DNA from: Actinomycetospora chiangmaiensis DSM 45062
Lineage (GTDB): Bacteria; Actinomycetota; Actinomycetes; Mycobacteriales; Pseudonocardiaceae
Direction of reading: 5' to 3'
NCBI RefSeq assembly: GCF_000379625.1
Contig: NZ_KB903218.1
Coordinates: 124,001 to 188,000, forward strand
Length of the DNA stretch: 64,000 nucleotides
Below are positions 32,536-41,262 of this stretch, one piece after another; the stretch's first letter is position 1; every line of letters begins with the position of its first letter. The position numbers and the translations under genes were made by a program. The notes beneath the pieces are model-generated. The model was given only the letters and a program-made list of their open reading frames with translations, was not told the origin of the DNA and ran no database searches.

Positions 32536-34242
32536 GTGACGGTGTTGGACGAGCCGGTCAACGAGACGGTGGCCCCCGAGCGGGTCCCGCAGGTCGACTT
32601 CGACACGAGCCCGGACCGCTACCGGCACTGGCGGTTCACGGTCGAGGGCGACACCGCGACGGTGTACCTCGACGTCGACGAGGCCGGCGGCCTGGTCCCG
32701 GGCTACGAACTGAAGCTGAACTCGTACGACCTCGGGGTCGACATCGAGCTCTACGACCTCACGCAGCGGCTGCGCTTCGAGTACCCGCAGGTCCGCAGCA
32801 TCGTGTTGACCAGCGGCAAGGACTCGAACTTCTGCGCCGGCGCGAACATCCGCATGCTGGCCGCGTCGAGCCACCCGTGGAAGGTGAACTTCTGCAAGTT
32901 CACCAACGAGACGCGCAACGGCATCGAGGACATGTCCGCGGCCGGGCAGACGTGGATCGCCGCGCTCAACGGCACCGCGGCGGGCGGCGGCTACGAGATG
33001 GCCCTGGCGTGCGAGCGCATCCTGCTGGTGGACGACCGGTCGAGCGCCGTCAGCCTCCCCGAGGTCCCGCTGCTCGGCGTGCTCCCCGGCACCGGCGGCC
33101 TGACCCGCGTGATCGACAAGCGCAAGGTGCGCAAGGACCGCGCCGACGTGTTCGCGACGAAGTCCGAGGGCTTCGGCGGGCGCAAGGCCGTGGAGTGGAA
33201 GCTCGTCGACGAGGCGGTCGCGCGCCGGGAGTGGGACCGCGTCGTCGCCGAGCGCCGCGAGGAGCTCAAGGGCGACCGGCCGGCCGACGCGCAGGGCGTC
33301 ACCCTCACCCCGCTGCAGCGCACCGTCACCGACGACGCGATCACCTACGACCACGTCCGCGTCACGATCGACCGCGACGCCCGGACCGCCACGCTCGTGG
33401 TCGCGGTGCCAGAGATGAGCGACGACCCGGCCCAGCTCCACGAGCAGGGCGTGCAGCACCCGCTCCTCGCGATCGTCCGCGAGCTCGACGACGCCATCCT
33501 GCGGCTGCGCACCAACGAGCTCGAGATCGGCACCTGGCTGATCCTCACGGAGGGCGCCGTCGGGAACGCCCTCGCGGCCGACCGGCTCATCGCCGGGCAC
33601 CAGGACGACTGGCTCGTCGCCGAGACCACGCGGTACCTCAAGCGGACCTTCAAGCGCCTCGACGTCACGAGCCGCAGCCTCATCGCGCTCATCGAGCCGG
33701 GCAGCTGCTTCGCGGGGCCGTTCCTGGAGCTGGCCCTCGCGTGCGACCGCCAGTACATGCTCGAGGGCACCTTCGAGGAGGCCGAGGACGCCACGCTGCC
33801 CAGCGGCGCCGAGGCGACCGAGCCGGCCACGCTCGTCGTCACAACGGCGCAGTTCGGGACGTTCCCGATGGGCAACGGGCTGTCCCGGCTGGAGTCCCGG
33901 TTCTACGGCGAGTCGCTGGACGCGATCCCGCTCGACACGCCGCTGACGGGCGCCGACGCCGACGACGCGGGCCTGGTCACCGACGCCCCCGACGACATCG
34001 ACTGGACCGACGAGATCCGCATCCTGCTCGAGGAGCGGGCCTCGCTGTCCCCCGACGCCCTGACCGGCATGGAGGCGAACTACCGGTTCGTCGGCCCCGA
34101 GACCATGGAGACCCGGATCTTCGGCCGCCTCACGGCGTGGCAGAACTGGATCTTCGTCCGGCCCAACGCGAGCGGCCCCGAGGGCGCGCTGCGCAAGTAC
34201 GGCACCGGCCGCAAGGCCGACTTCGACCAGAAGCGGGTGTAG
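32536..34242 (+). CDS. boxC: 2,3-epoxybenzoyl-CoA dihydrolase (BoxC)
   Basis: BoxC opens the ring of 2,3-epoxybenzoyl-CoA with water, releasing formate and 3,4-dehydroadipyl-CoA semialdehyde in aerobic benzoate breakdown. The 568-residue protein is a double-length crotonase-fold enzyme: RSIVLTSGKDSNFCAGANIRML and TWIAALNGTAAGGGYEMALACERIL form the oxyanion-hole region, and the C-terminal half has LIEPGSCFAGPFLELALACDRQYM. GTG 32536 has GGGAGG 7 nt upstream. boxB starts 5 nt after the stop. Confidence 0.95.
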   Translation: MTVLDEPVNETVAPERVPQVDFDTSPDRYRHWRFTVEGDTATVYLDVDEAGGLVPGYELKLNSYDLGVDIELYDLTQRLRFEYPQVRSIVLTSGKDSNFCAGANIRMLAASSHPWKVNFCKFTNETRNGIEDMSAAGQTWIAALNGTAAGGGYEMALACERILLVDDRSSAVSLPEVPLLGVLPGTGGLTRVIDKRKVRKDRADVFATKSEGFGGRKAVEWKLVDEAVARREWDRVVAERREELKGDRPADAQGVTLTPLQRTVTDDAITYDHVRVTIDRDARTATLVVAVPEMSDDPAQLHEQGVQHPLLAIVRELDDAILRLRTNELEIGTWLILTEGAVGNALAADRLIAGHQDDWLVAETTRYLKRTFKRLDVTSRSLIALIEPGSCFAGPFLELALACDRQYMLEGTFEEAEDATLPSGAEATEPATLVVTTAQFGTFPMGNGLSRLESRFYGESLDAIPLDTPLTGADADDAGLVTDAPDDIDWTDEIRILLEERASLSPDALTGMEANYRFVGPETMETRIFGRLTAWQNWIFVRPNASGPEGALRKYGTGRKADFDQKRV

Positions 34243-34247
34243 CAGCG

Positions 34248-35675
34248 ATGACCAGTGCGCGACCGAAGATCGACTTCGACGCCAAGATCCCGAACAACGT
34301 CGACCTCGCCGGCGACCGCAAGCTGCAGCGCGCCCTCGAGCGGTGGCAGCCGAACTTCCTCGACTGGTGGGGCGACATGGGCCCCGCCGTCGACACCAAG
34401 GACGTCTATCTGCGCACCGCGGTCGACGTCGGCCGCGACGGCTGGGCGCACTTCGACCACGTCCCGATGAACGAGTACCGCTGGGGCGTCTTCCTCTCCG
34501 AGCACGACCCGGACCGCACCATCGCCTTCGGCGAGCACAAGGGCGAGCCGGTCTGGCAGGAGGTGCCCGGCGAGTACCGGGCCGACCTGCAGCGCCTCAT
34601 CGTCATCCAGGGTGACACCGAGCCCGCGTCCGTCGAGCAGCAGCGCTTCCTGGGCGCGACCGCGCCGTCGCTCTACGACATGCGGAACCTGTTCCAGGTC
34701 AACGTCGAGGAGGGCCGTCACCTCTGGGCGATGGTCTACCTGCTGCACGCCTACTTCGGGCGGGCCGGGCGCGAGGAGGCCGACCAGTTGCTGGCGCGCA
34801 ACTCCGGCTCGGACGACTCGCCGCGCATCCTCGGGGCCTTCAACGAGGAGACCCCGGACTGGCTGTCGTTCTACATGTTCACCTACTTCACCGACCGGGA
34901 CGGCAAGTACCAGCTCGGCACGCTGAAGGAGTCGGGCTTCGACCCGCTGTCGCGCACCTGCGAGTTCATGCTCAAGGAGGAGGCCCACCACATGTTCGTG
35001 GGCACCACCGGCATCGACCGCGTGGTCCGCCGCACCGCGGAGCTCATGCAGACCCACGACACCGAGGAGGTCGCCGGCGCCGGCGGCATCCCGCTGACGA
35101 TGATCCAGAAGTACATCAACTTCCACTACACGGTGTCGCTGGACCTCTTCGGCAACGAGTCCTCGACCAACGCCGCGAACTACTTCACCGCCGGCATCAA
35201 GGGCCGCTGGCAGGAGGAGCGCCGCGAGGACGACCACCGGCTGACCGACGACGCCGGCCACGTCGATGCCTTCCGCGACGGGCAGATCAGCCGCAACGAG
35301 GTCCCGGCGCTGCTCGCGCTGAACCAGGACCTGCGCCACGAGTACATCAACGACTGCAGGACCGGGCTCAAGCGCTGGAACCGCATCCTGCAGAAGGCCG
35401 GGATCGACGCCGAGCTCTATCTGCCCCACGTCGGGTTCAACCGGCAGGTCGGCGCCTTCGCGGGCGCCCACATCACGCCCGACGGCAAGGTCGTCAGCGA
35501 GTCCGACTGGAACGCCCGCAAGGACTCGTGGCTGCCCACCGAGCTCGACAAGACCCACGTCCGGAGCCTCATGCACCCCGTGCTGGAGCCCGGGAAGATC
35601 GCGAGCTGGATCGCTCCGCCGTCCACCGGGATCAACGACAAGCCCGTCGACTTCGAGTACGTGCACTTCCACTAG
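34248..35675 (+). CDS. boxB: Benzoyl-CoA 2,3-epoxidase, diiron oxygenase subunit (BoxB)
   Basis: BoxB epoxidises benzoyl-CoA with O2 at a diiron centre, using electrons from the reductase BoxA. The 475-residue protein shows QVNVEEGRHLWAMVYLL and MLKEEAHHMFVGTTGIDRV, the Glu and His metal ligands, and LSFYMFTYFTDRDGKYQL. The ATG lies 5 nt after the boxC stop. No boxA gene is seen here, so the reductase must come from elsewhere. The upstream extension of the frame through boxC is a shadow. Confidence 0.95.
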   Translation: MTSARPKIDFDAKIPNNVDLAGDRKLQRALERWQPNFLDWWGDMGPAVDTKDVYLRTAVDVGRDGWAHFDHVPMNEYRWGVFLSEHDPDRTIAFGEHKGEPVWQEVPGEYRADLQRLIVIQGDTEPASVEQQRFLGATAPSLYDMRNLFQVNVEEGRHLWAMVYLLHAYFGRAGREEADQLLARNSGSDDSPRILGAFNEETPDWLSFYMFTYFTDRDGKYQLGTLKESGFDPLSRTCEFMLKEEAHHMFVGTTGIDRVVRRTAELMQTHDTEEVAGAGGIPLTMIQKYINFHYTVSLDLFGNESSTNAANYFTAGIKGRWQEERREDDHRLTDDAGHVDAFRDGQISRNEVPALLALNQDLRHEYINDCRTGLKRWNRILQKAGIDAELYLPHVGFNRQVGAFAGAHITPDGKVVSESDWNARKDSWLPTELDKTHVRSLMHPVLEPGKIASWIAPPSTGINDKPVDFEYVHFH

Positions 35676-35685
35676 GTGGCTTCGC

Positions 35686-35731
35686 CCTGTGAGTACTTTT
35701 CCGTGTCCGGGCACGGGATAGTGCTCACAGG
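35686..35731. repeat. Imperfect 20-bp hairpin between boxB and the ligase gene
   Basis: 35686-35705 pairs with 35712-35731 at 17 of 20 positions (words GTGAGTACTTTTCCGTG and CACGGGATAGTGCTCAC). It starts right after the boxB stop and is homologous to 18708-18747 including the flank TAGGTGGCTYCGCC. It may act as a terminator or attenuator inside the box cluster. Confidence 0.6.
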
Positions 35732-35750
35732 CGACCGGAGGGAGCTCCCC

Positions 35751-37382
35751 GTGCTGTCCCACCACCAGCGGTTCAACGCGTCGCACTACCTGCTCGATCG
35801 ACACCTTCCCGACGGCGGGTCGCGGGTCGCCGTCCGGGCGCTGACGCCCGACGGTGTGCGGGAGCTGACGTACGCCGAGGTCGCGGCCGAGGTCCGCACG
35901 GTCGCGGCCGGGCTGCGGGGGCTCGGCGTGCGGCCCGAGCAGCGGGTGCTGATGTGTTGCTCGGACGGCGTCGAGCTGTTCACCGCGATCCTCGCCGCGA
36001 TGCGCATCGGGGCGGTCGCGGTCCCGGTCTCGACGATGCTGCGGGGCCCGGAGCTCGCGAAGCTGGTGATCGACTCCCGCGCGCCGGTCCTGCTCTGCTC
36101 GCCGGAGTTCGGTGAGGTCACGCGGGCGGCCGTGCAGCTCGCCGTCGAGAACGGTGCGCCCGACCTCGCCGACGTGGTCGTCACCCCGGCCGGCGTGCCC
36201 TGCGACGACGCGGCTCCGATGGACGGCTACCCGGTCCGCACCCGGGACTGGACCGACCTCGCGGCGACCGGCTACGGGTTCGACGACGGGCTCTACGCCA
36301 CCTGGGACGAGTCGCCCGCGCTGTGGCTCTACACGTCGGGGACGACGGGCACGCCGAAGGCCGCGATGCACCGGCACGCCGACCTCCGCACGGTGTGCGA
36401 GACCTACGGCGCTCAGGTGCTCGGCATCCGGGCCGACGACGTGTGCTTCTCGGTGGCCAAGCTGTTCTTCGCCTACGGCATCGGGAACTCGATGTTCTTC
36501 CCGCTGTCGGTCGGCGCCTCCTCGGTGCTCTCCCCGGGGCGGCCGTCGCCGGCCGCGATCGCGGCGGTGGTCACCGAGCACCCCGTCACCCTGTTCTACG
36601 GCAGCCCCAGCGTGTACGGCCCGCTGCTCGCGTCGGACCTGCCCGACGACACGTTCCGCCGGGTCCGGCAGGGCGTCAGCGCGGGGGAGGCACTGCCCGC
36701 CCGCATGGTCCTCGGGATGCGCGACCGCTTCGGCGTGGAGGTGCTCGACGGCATCGGCTCCACCGAGGCGCTGCACATCTACCTGTCGAACCGCCCCGGC
36801 GAGGTCGCCCCGGGCACGTCGGGCGTACCGGTCCCGGGCTACGAGGTGGAGATCCGGGCCGAGGACGGGTCGGTGGTCGCCGACGGCGAGAAGGGCACGC
36901 TCTACCTGCGCGCCGACTCGCTGTGCACCGGCTACTGGTGCCGCACCGACGTCAACCGCCGGGTGTTCGAGGGCGAGTGGATGCGCACCGGCGACACCTA
37001 CGTCCGCAACCCCGACGGCACCTACCAGTGCCTCGGGCGCACCGACGACGTCCTCAAGGTCGGCGGCATCTGGGTGACGCCGATGGAGGTCGAGGAGCGG
37101 CTGGTGCTGCACCCGTCGGTCGCCGAGGTGGTCGTCGTGGGTGTTCCCGACGACGACGGGCTCGACCGCACGGTGGCCTGCGTCGTCGCCGCGGAGGGCG
37201 CCGTCGTGGACCCGGAGGCACTCATCGCGTGGTGCCGGGAGGGCCTGGCGTCGTTCAAGAAGCCGCGGCACGTCCTGGAGATCGACGCCGTGCCGCGCAC
37301 CGCGACGGGCAAGGTGCAGCGGTTCCTCGTGCGCGAACTCGCGGCGGCACGACTGTCGGAGGTCGTCGGCGCGCAGGCCTGA
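35751..37382 (+). CDS. bclA: Benzoate-CoA ligase
   Basis: This adenylating enzyme makes benzoyl-CoA, the substrate of BoxB. The 543-residue protein has FNASHYLLDRHL at the start, the P-loop YTSGTTGTPKAAMH, the substrate-pocket region FFAYGIGNSMFFPLSVGA, GSTEALHIYLSNRPGEV and the catalytic Lys in PRTATGKVQRFLVREL. These match benzoate-CoA ligases rather than general fatty-acyl ligases. GTG 35751 is preceded by GGAGGGAG; the frame upstream of it runs through the hairpin at 35686-35731 and is not coding. Confidence 0.92.
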   Translation: MLSHHQRFNASHYLLDRHLPDGGSRVAVRALTPDGVRELTYAEVAAEVRTVAAGLRGLGVRPEQRVLMCCSDGVELFTAILAAMRIGAVAVPVSTMLRGPELAKLVIDSRAPVLLCSPEFGEVTRAAVQLAVENGAPDLADVVVTPAGVPCDDAAPMDGYPVRTRDWTDLAATGYGFDDGLYATWDESPALWLYTSGTTGTPKAAMHRHADLRTVCETYGAQVLGIRADDVCFSVAKLFFAYGIGNSMFFPLSVGASSVLSPGRPSPAAIAAVVTEHPVTLFYGSPSVYGPLLASDLPDDTFRRVRQGVSAGEALPARMVLGMRDRFGVEVLDGIGSTEALHIYLSNRPGEVAPGTSGVPVPGYEVEIRAEDGSVVADGEKGTLYLRADSLCTGYWCRTDVNRRVFEGEWMRTGDTYVRNPDGTYQCLGRTDDVLKVGGIWVTPMEVEERLVLHPSVAEVVVVGVPDDDGLDRTVACVVAAEGAVVDPEALIAWCREGLASFKKPRHVLEIDAVPRTATGKVQRFLVRELAAARLSEVVGAQA

Positions 37383-37485
37383 ACGGGGCCCGAGGTCCGG
37401 GGACCTGCGGGTGCCCGGACGTTCTTGCGTCGCCGCCGTGTCCGATGGCCACGGTGTGTCCGGTGCCGTTCGTGGGAGAGGTGCG

Positions 37486-38028
37486 GGCCGCGATCGACCC
37501 TGGCGACCCCTGCGCGGGGCGCACACACTTCGGCCGCATCCGCGGTCGACCCTGGTGACCCCTGCGCGCCACGCGCACATCTCGGCCGCACCCGTGATCG
37601 ACCGCGAGGACCTATGCGCGTCACGCACGGACCTCGGGTGGAGGTCCGGCCCGCGTGATCAAATATGCGAACTTCGGAGGCGAGTCGCATCGACGCTTGC
37701 GCGTGTCGTACCCGAAGTCGTGATCACGCTCGGAATTGGGGCGAACCCTCGACCGAACGGTGCGCCCTACGCCGGTGTTCCCGCGGCCGATGCGTTCCCC
37801 CACCAAAGTGGGCTCGTGCGGGATCGCCGCAGCCACTGCGTTCCTCCGCCGAAGTGTGTACGTCGTGCGCAGGTGTCGCCCTACCAAGGCGGCCCAGCCG
37901 CGGAACTGTGCGCGCCACGCACAGGGGTCGCCCCAACCGGACGTGCTCCCCGCCGGATTGTGCGCGTCACGCGTTAGATGCCGCCGCGATACGGCGGGTG
38001 TGCCGCGGACTGTGTGCGCCACGCACAG
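37486..38028. repeat. Degenerate 52-bp-period repeat array, locus 1
   Basis: The gap 37383-38048 has no supported gene. Core sites TGCGCG start at 37511, 37563 and 37615 (exactly 52 bp apart). A second set of cores is at 37909, 37961 and 38013 (again 52 bp apart). Around each core is a palindrome-like CTGTGCGCGCCACGCACAG (best copy 37906-37924), and GGCCGC recurs before each unit in the first set. Decayed units lie between (for example at 37790 and 37837). The same unit occurs at 63726-64000 in the same orientation. Confidence 0.7.
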
Positions 38029-38048
38029 GGATCAGCCGGCGCGGCGCA

Positions 38049-38240
38049 TCAGGACGTGGACGGCCACCAGAAGGCGCACGCCAGGTCGAGGTCGACCAGG
38101 TCGGGGTGCCGCCAGAACACCGCGTCGTCGCGGTCGAGCCGTCGGGGCGGGCGCGAACCCGTGGGGCAGTGCGCCTCGTGCGGGACGGGGGCGAGCCGCC
38201 CGGGGCGGGTGGCGGAACAGAACGAGCAGGTGCCGAACAT
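38049..38240 (-). CDS. Small Cys/His zinc-ribbon-like protein, 63 residues
   Basis: Not recognised as a named family. It starts MFGTCSFC and has Cys5, Cys8, His21, His24 and Cys25, a plausible zinc site, and ends with an aromatic stretch ACAFWWPSTS. The ATG is preceded by GGAGGTGG at ideal spacing, among the best SD sequences in the window, which supports a real gene despite its size. It lies between the 52-bp repeat array and the OYE-family gene. The frame upstream of the ATG is not protein-like. Confidence 0.6.
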   Translation of the reverse strand: MFGTCSFCSATRPGRLAPVPHEAHCPTGSRPPRRLDRDDAVFWRHPDLVDLDLACAFWWPSTS

Positions 38241-38475
38241 CGGCCACCTCCGGCAATCGGGCCGTCGGTGGTGGACGACGACTGCGGGGCGTCCCGGGCT
38301 TCCTCGTCGAACCCGGCTGACACGGGATGGTGCCCGCGACGGCCCCGCTCGCTGCCGGATCGTGACGGCACGCACGGCGTGAGCGGCCCCACGGTTGCGA
38401 CGTCGGCCGCGAGCCGGTCGCGCCGGCGCGGCAGGAGGGCGCACCGTTTTCCGTCGGTGGGCGGTTAGGCGTGGT
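38241..38475. other. Gene-free stretch between divergent genes
   Basis: These 235 bases separate the small zinc-ribbon-like gene (-) from the OYE-family gene (+). TAGGCG at 38466-38471 just before the GTG is a possible -10. I see no other supported structure. Confidence 0.4.
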
Positions 38476-39705
38476 GTGAGCCTCTCCGAGCCCCTCGTGC
38501 TGCCGTGCGGTGCGGTGCTGCCGAACCGCCTCGTGCGCGCGGCGATGACCGAGAGCATCGCCGGCCGCCACGGCGACGCGTCGCCGCGCCACGTGCGGCT
38601 GTACCGCGACGCCGCGGCCGGCGGGCCCGGACTGGTGATCACGGGCAACGTCATGGTGGACCGGGCGCACCTGGAGCGGGCCCGCAACGTCGTCGTCGAC
38701 TCCTGGACCGACGATGCCGCGCTGCGACGGTGGGCGGAAGCCGCGTCGGGGGTGCCGACGATCGTGCAGCTCTCGCACCCGGGTCGGCAGACGACCCGTT
38801 TCGTCAACCCGCACCCGGTGGGGCCGTCGTCGGGACCGGCGGTGGCGCTCGGCGGGGCGTACGCGCGGCCGCGGGCGCTGTCGGTCGTGGAGATCGCCGA
38901 CCTGCAGGAGCGGTTCGTCGAGGTCGCCCGCCGGGTGGTCGACGCCGGGTTCGCTGGCGTCGAGGTGCACGCCGCGCACGGCTACCTGCTCTCGAGCTTC
39001 CTCGACCCGACGACGAACCGGCGCACCGACCCGTACGGCGGCTCCCTCGAGAACCGCGCCCGGTTCCTGCTCGGCGTCGTCGCGGGGGTGCGGCGGGCGC
39101 TGCCGGCGACGGCCGTCGTCGCGGTGAAGCTCGACGCGCGGGACGACGACGAGCTCGTGGAGCTGGGCGGGTGGCTCGACGACGAGGGCGTCGACCTCCT
39201 GGAGGTCTCGGGCGGCAACTACGAGAAGCCCGCGATGGTGGGGCTGGACGCGTCGGGCGCGGACCTGGCCGGGGAGCACGAGTCGCCGTTCTGGAACTCC
39301 GCGGCCGCGCTGTCGGCCGAGGTGGACGTGCCGGTGGTCCTGACGGGCGGGTTCCGGTCGCGGACGGAGGTCGACGAGGCGCTGCGGACCGGCGTCTGCG
39401 CCGCGGTCGGGGTGGGCCGGCCGCTCGCCGTCCGACCCGAGCTCGCCGGTCGGTTCGTGCGCGGGGAGGTCGACACCCTCGACCGGCCGGCCCCGCGCCT
39501 CGGCGGACCGGCGCCGGTGCGGGCCCTGCTCGGTGCGGCGGTCGGCGCCGGGTGGCACCGCGTCCAGCTCGCCCGCGCGAGCCGGGGGAGGGGGCCCTGG
39601 CTGCGCCTGCCCGCCCTGGCCGCCGGGATCGACTACAGCGTCGGCGACTGGCTGCTGAGCCTCGTCGAGCGCCCGGCCCGGCTCCGGCGGGCGCGCCGGT
39701 TCTGA
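38476..39705 (+). CDS. NADH:flavin oxidoreductase, Old Yellow Enzyme family
   Basis: A 409-residue TIM-barrel FMN enzyme that reduces alkenes or acts on enoyl-type substrates. It has LPNRLVRAAMTESIAG at the FMN entrance, PTIVQLSHPGRQT, then AGFAGVEVHAAHGYLLSSFLDPTTNRRTDPYGGSLENRARF, the hallmark of the family, and VPVVLTGGFRSRTEVDEAL near the FMN phosphate. No iron-sulfur or NAD-binding C-terminal module is present; the C-terminal 70 residues form a basic helical extension. The first of three nearby GTG codons could also start it. Confidence 0.9.
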   Translation: MSLSEPLVLPCGAVLPNRLVRAAMTESIAGRHGDASPRHVRLYRDAAAGGPGLVITGNVMVDRAHLERARNVVVDSWTDDAALRRWAEAASGVPTIVQLSHPGRQTTRFVNPHPVGPSSGPAVALGGAYARPRALSVVEIADLQERFVEVARRVVDAGFAGVEVHAAHGYLLSSFLDPTTNRRTDPYGGSLENRARFLLGVVAGVRRALPATAVVAVKLDARDDDELVELGGWLDDEGVDLLEVSGGNYEKPAMVGLDASGADLAGEHESPFWNSAAALSAEVDVPVVLTGGFRSRTEVDEALRTGVCAAVGVGRPLAVRPELAGRFVRGEVDTLDRPAPRLGGPAPVRALLGAAVGAGWHRVQLARASRGRGPWLRLPALAAGIDYSVGDWLLSLVERPARLRRARRF

Positions 39706-39732
39706 CCGGGCCGGCACCCGCTCGACGGTCGG

Positions 39733-40188
39733 TCAGAGCGCCCGGGTCAGGTAGGCGCTGTGCGGGTCGTCGCCGTAGTCGCCGAACGGACCGCACGGCT
39801 CGAACCCGTATCTGGCGTACAGGGACCGCGCGGCGACGAAGAACTCGGTCGCGCCGGTCTCGAGGCTGAGCCGGGACAGGCCCGCGTTCCGCGCCTCCGC
39901 GAGGATGTGCTCGAGCACCAGGGCCCCGATGCCCGTGCGCCGCCGGTCGGGGTGGCTGCGCATCGACTTGATCTCGCCCTCGGTGTCGTCGAGGCGCTTC
40001 AGCGCGCCGCACCCGACCACCTCGTCGCCGTCGAGCACCGTCCAGAAGGTCACCCCCGGGGCCCGCAGGGCGTCAAGGTCGAGCGCGTGCACGCTGCCCT
40101 CGGGCGTGATCTCGCGCATGTGGTCGAGGTGGTCCTGCAGGAAGCGGGCGATCCGCGGTCCGCGGAGATCGTCGACGACGATCCTCAT
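39733..40188 (-). CDS. GNAT-family N-acetyltransferase
   Basis: The 151-residue protein shows VVGCGALKRLDDTEGEIKSM, SHPDRRRTGIGALVLEHILAEARNAG (acetyl-CoA loop RRTGIG) and LSLETGATEFFVAARSLYARYGFEPCGPFGDY, typical of small GNAT enzymes of the YafP/PanZ-like kind. ATG with GGAGG upstream. The substrate is unknown. It lies tail to tail with the OYE-family gene. Confidence 0.9.
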   Translation of the reverse strand: MRIVVDDLRGPRIARFLQDHLDHMREITPEGSVHALDLDALRAPGVTFWTVLDGDEVVGCGALKRLDDTEGEIKSMRSHPDRRRTGIGALVLEHILAEARNAGLSRLSLETGATEFFVAARSLYARYGFEPCGPFGDYGDDPHSAYLTRAL

Positions 40189-40230
40189 GGGGTGCCTCCG
40201 ACTCGGGGGTGGACCGCGGACGCCCGCCGC

Positions 40231-41262
40231 TCAGAGCCCCAGCTGCGCCAGGGCGGACTCGGCCTGCGCCACGATCGCGTCGGGCCCGGTGACCTCGTCG
40301 GCGTCCGCGGCCTCGCCCATGTCGCCCGCCTGGTAGCGGGTCCACACCCCGGCGTGGATGCAGGCGGCGCGCCAGCGGGCGAACGCGATGTAGAAGTCGA
40401 TGTCGGGCAGCTTCGCGCCCGTCGCCTGCTCGTAGCGGGCGATGAGGTCCTCGCGGGTGGGGAAGCCGCCGAGCTGCGTCGGGTTCGGCAACGCGGCCGG
40501 GACCTCGTCCCCGGGCTGCGACCACGAGACGAGGATGTGCCCGAGGTCGCAGTAGGGGTCGCCGATGGTGGCGAGCTCCCAGTCGAAGACCGCCGCCGCG
40601 GACCCGTCGTCGAGATAGGAGATGTTCCCCGTGCGGAAGTCGCCGTGGGCGATCCGGTTGGCGGGCGGCTCGGGGACGCGCTCGGCGAGTGCCTGGTGGG
40701 CGCGGTCGATCGCGGTGAGGTCCTCGACGGCGGACTGGTGCGCCTGCCGGTGCCAGCGCTTGAGCTGGCGCTCGACGAAGTTGCCGGGGCGCGCGAGGTC
40801 GTCGAGCCCGACCTCCGCGGGCTCGACGGCGTGCAGGGCGGCGAGCACGTCCATCGTCGACTCGCCGATGCGGCGCTTGACGTCGGTGGAGGTCACCCAG
40901 TCCGCGTCCTCGACACTGTTGAGCACGCGGCCGGGCGCGAAGTCCATGACGTAGAAGTCGACCCCGGCGACGTCGCGGTCGTCGCAGAACGCCACGGGTG
41001 GGGGCACCGGCACGTCGGTGGGGGCCAGGGCGGAGAGGAAGCGCCACTCGCGGCCCATGTCGTGCGCGGTCTCCAGCACGCCCCCGAGCGGCGGACGCCG
41101 CAGCGCCCAGGTGCGCCCGGCGTCGTCCGACACCCGGTAGGTCAGGTTGGAGCGCCCGCCCGTGATGCGCCGGAACACGGGCTCGCCGGACACGTCCGGG
41201 ACGTGGTCGAGGAACCAGGCCACGGCCTCGTCGGGAACTCCGCTGTCTCCGCTACGGCTCAA
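40231..41262 (-). CDS. Aminoglycoside-phosphotransferase-fold kinase (acyl-CoA-associated type)
   Basis: A 343-residue protein with the APH kinase fold. FRRITGGRSNLTYRVSDDAG is the nucleotide loop, RIAHGDFRTGNISY the catalytic HxDxxxxN, and VFDWELATIGDPYCDLG the metal-binding Asp. It resembles the APH-like domain found next to or fused with acyl-CoA dehydrogenases (ACAD10/FadE36-like), so small-molecule phosphorylation in lipid metabolism is likely. The start is probably TTG 41262, overlapping the upstream gene by 11 nt; an internal GTG is possible. Confidence 0.85.
   Translation of the reverse strand: MSRSGDSGVPDEAVAWFLDHVPDVSGEPVFRRITGGRSNLTYRVSDDAGRTWALRRPPLGGVLETAHDMGREWRFLSALAPTDVPVPPPVAFCDDRDVAGVDFYVMDFAPGRVLNSVEDADWVTSTDVKRRIGESTMDVLAALHAVEPAEVGLDDLARPGNFVERQLKRWHRQAHQSAVEDLTAIDRAHQALAERVPEPPANRIAHGDFRTGNISYLDDGSAAAVFDWELATIGDPYCDLGHILVSWSQPGDEVPAALPNPTQLGGFPTREDLIARYEQATGAKLPDIDFYIAFARWRAACIHAGVWTRYQAGDMGEAADADEVTGPDAIVAQAESALAQLGL

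Noticed and set aside
31996-33600. 534-codon minus-strand frame extending the GNAT gene into boxC
   Set aside because: Only the last 149 codons look like a GNAT protein; the rest is antisense to boxC and a GTG with SD marks the true start at 32445.
34080-37628. 1182-codon open frame on the minus strand opposite boxB and the ligase gene
   Set aside because: The translation is Arg/Val/Asp/Gly-rich without any recognisable domain, and the plus strand holds clear BoxB and ligase genes. Long antisense frames are expected at this GC content.
37383-38048. Protein-coding gene in the long gap after the benzoate-CoA ligase
   Set aside because: Open frames on both strands lack SD signals and domains and are explained by the repeated TGCGCG-type units.
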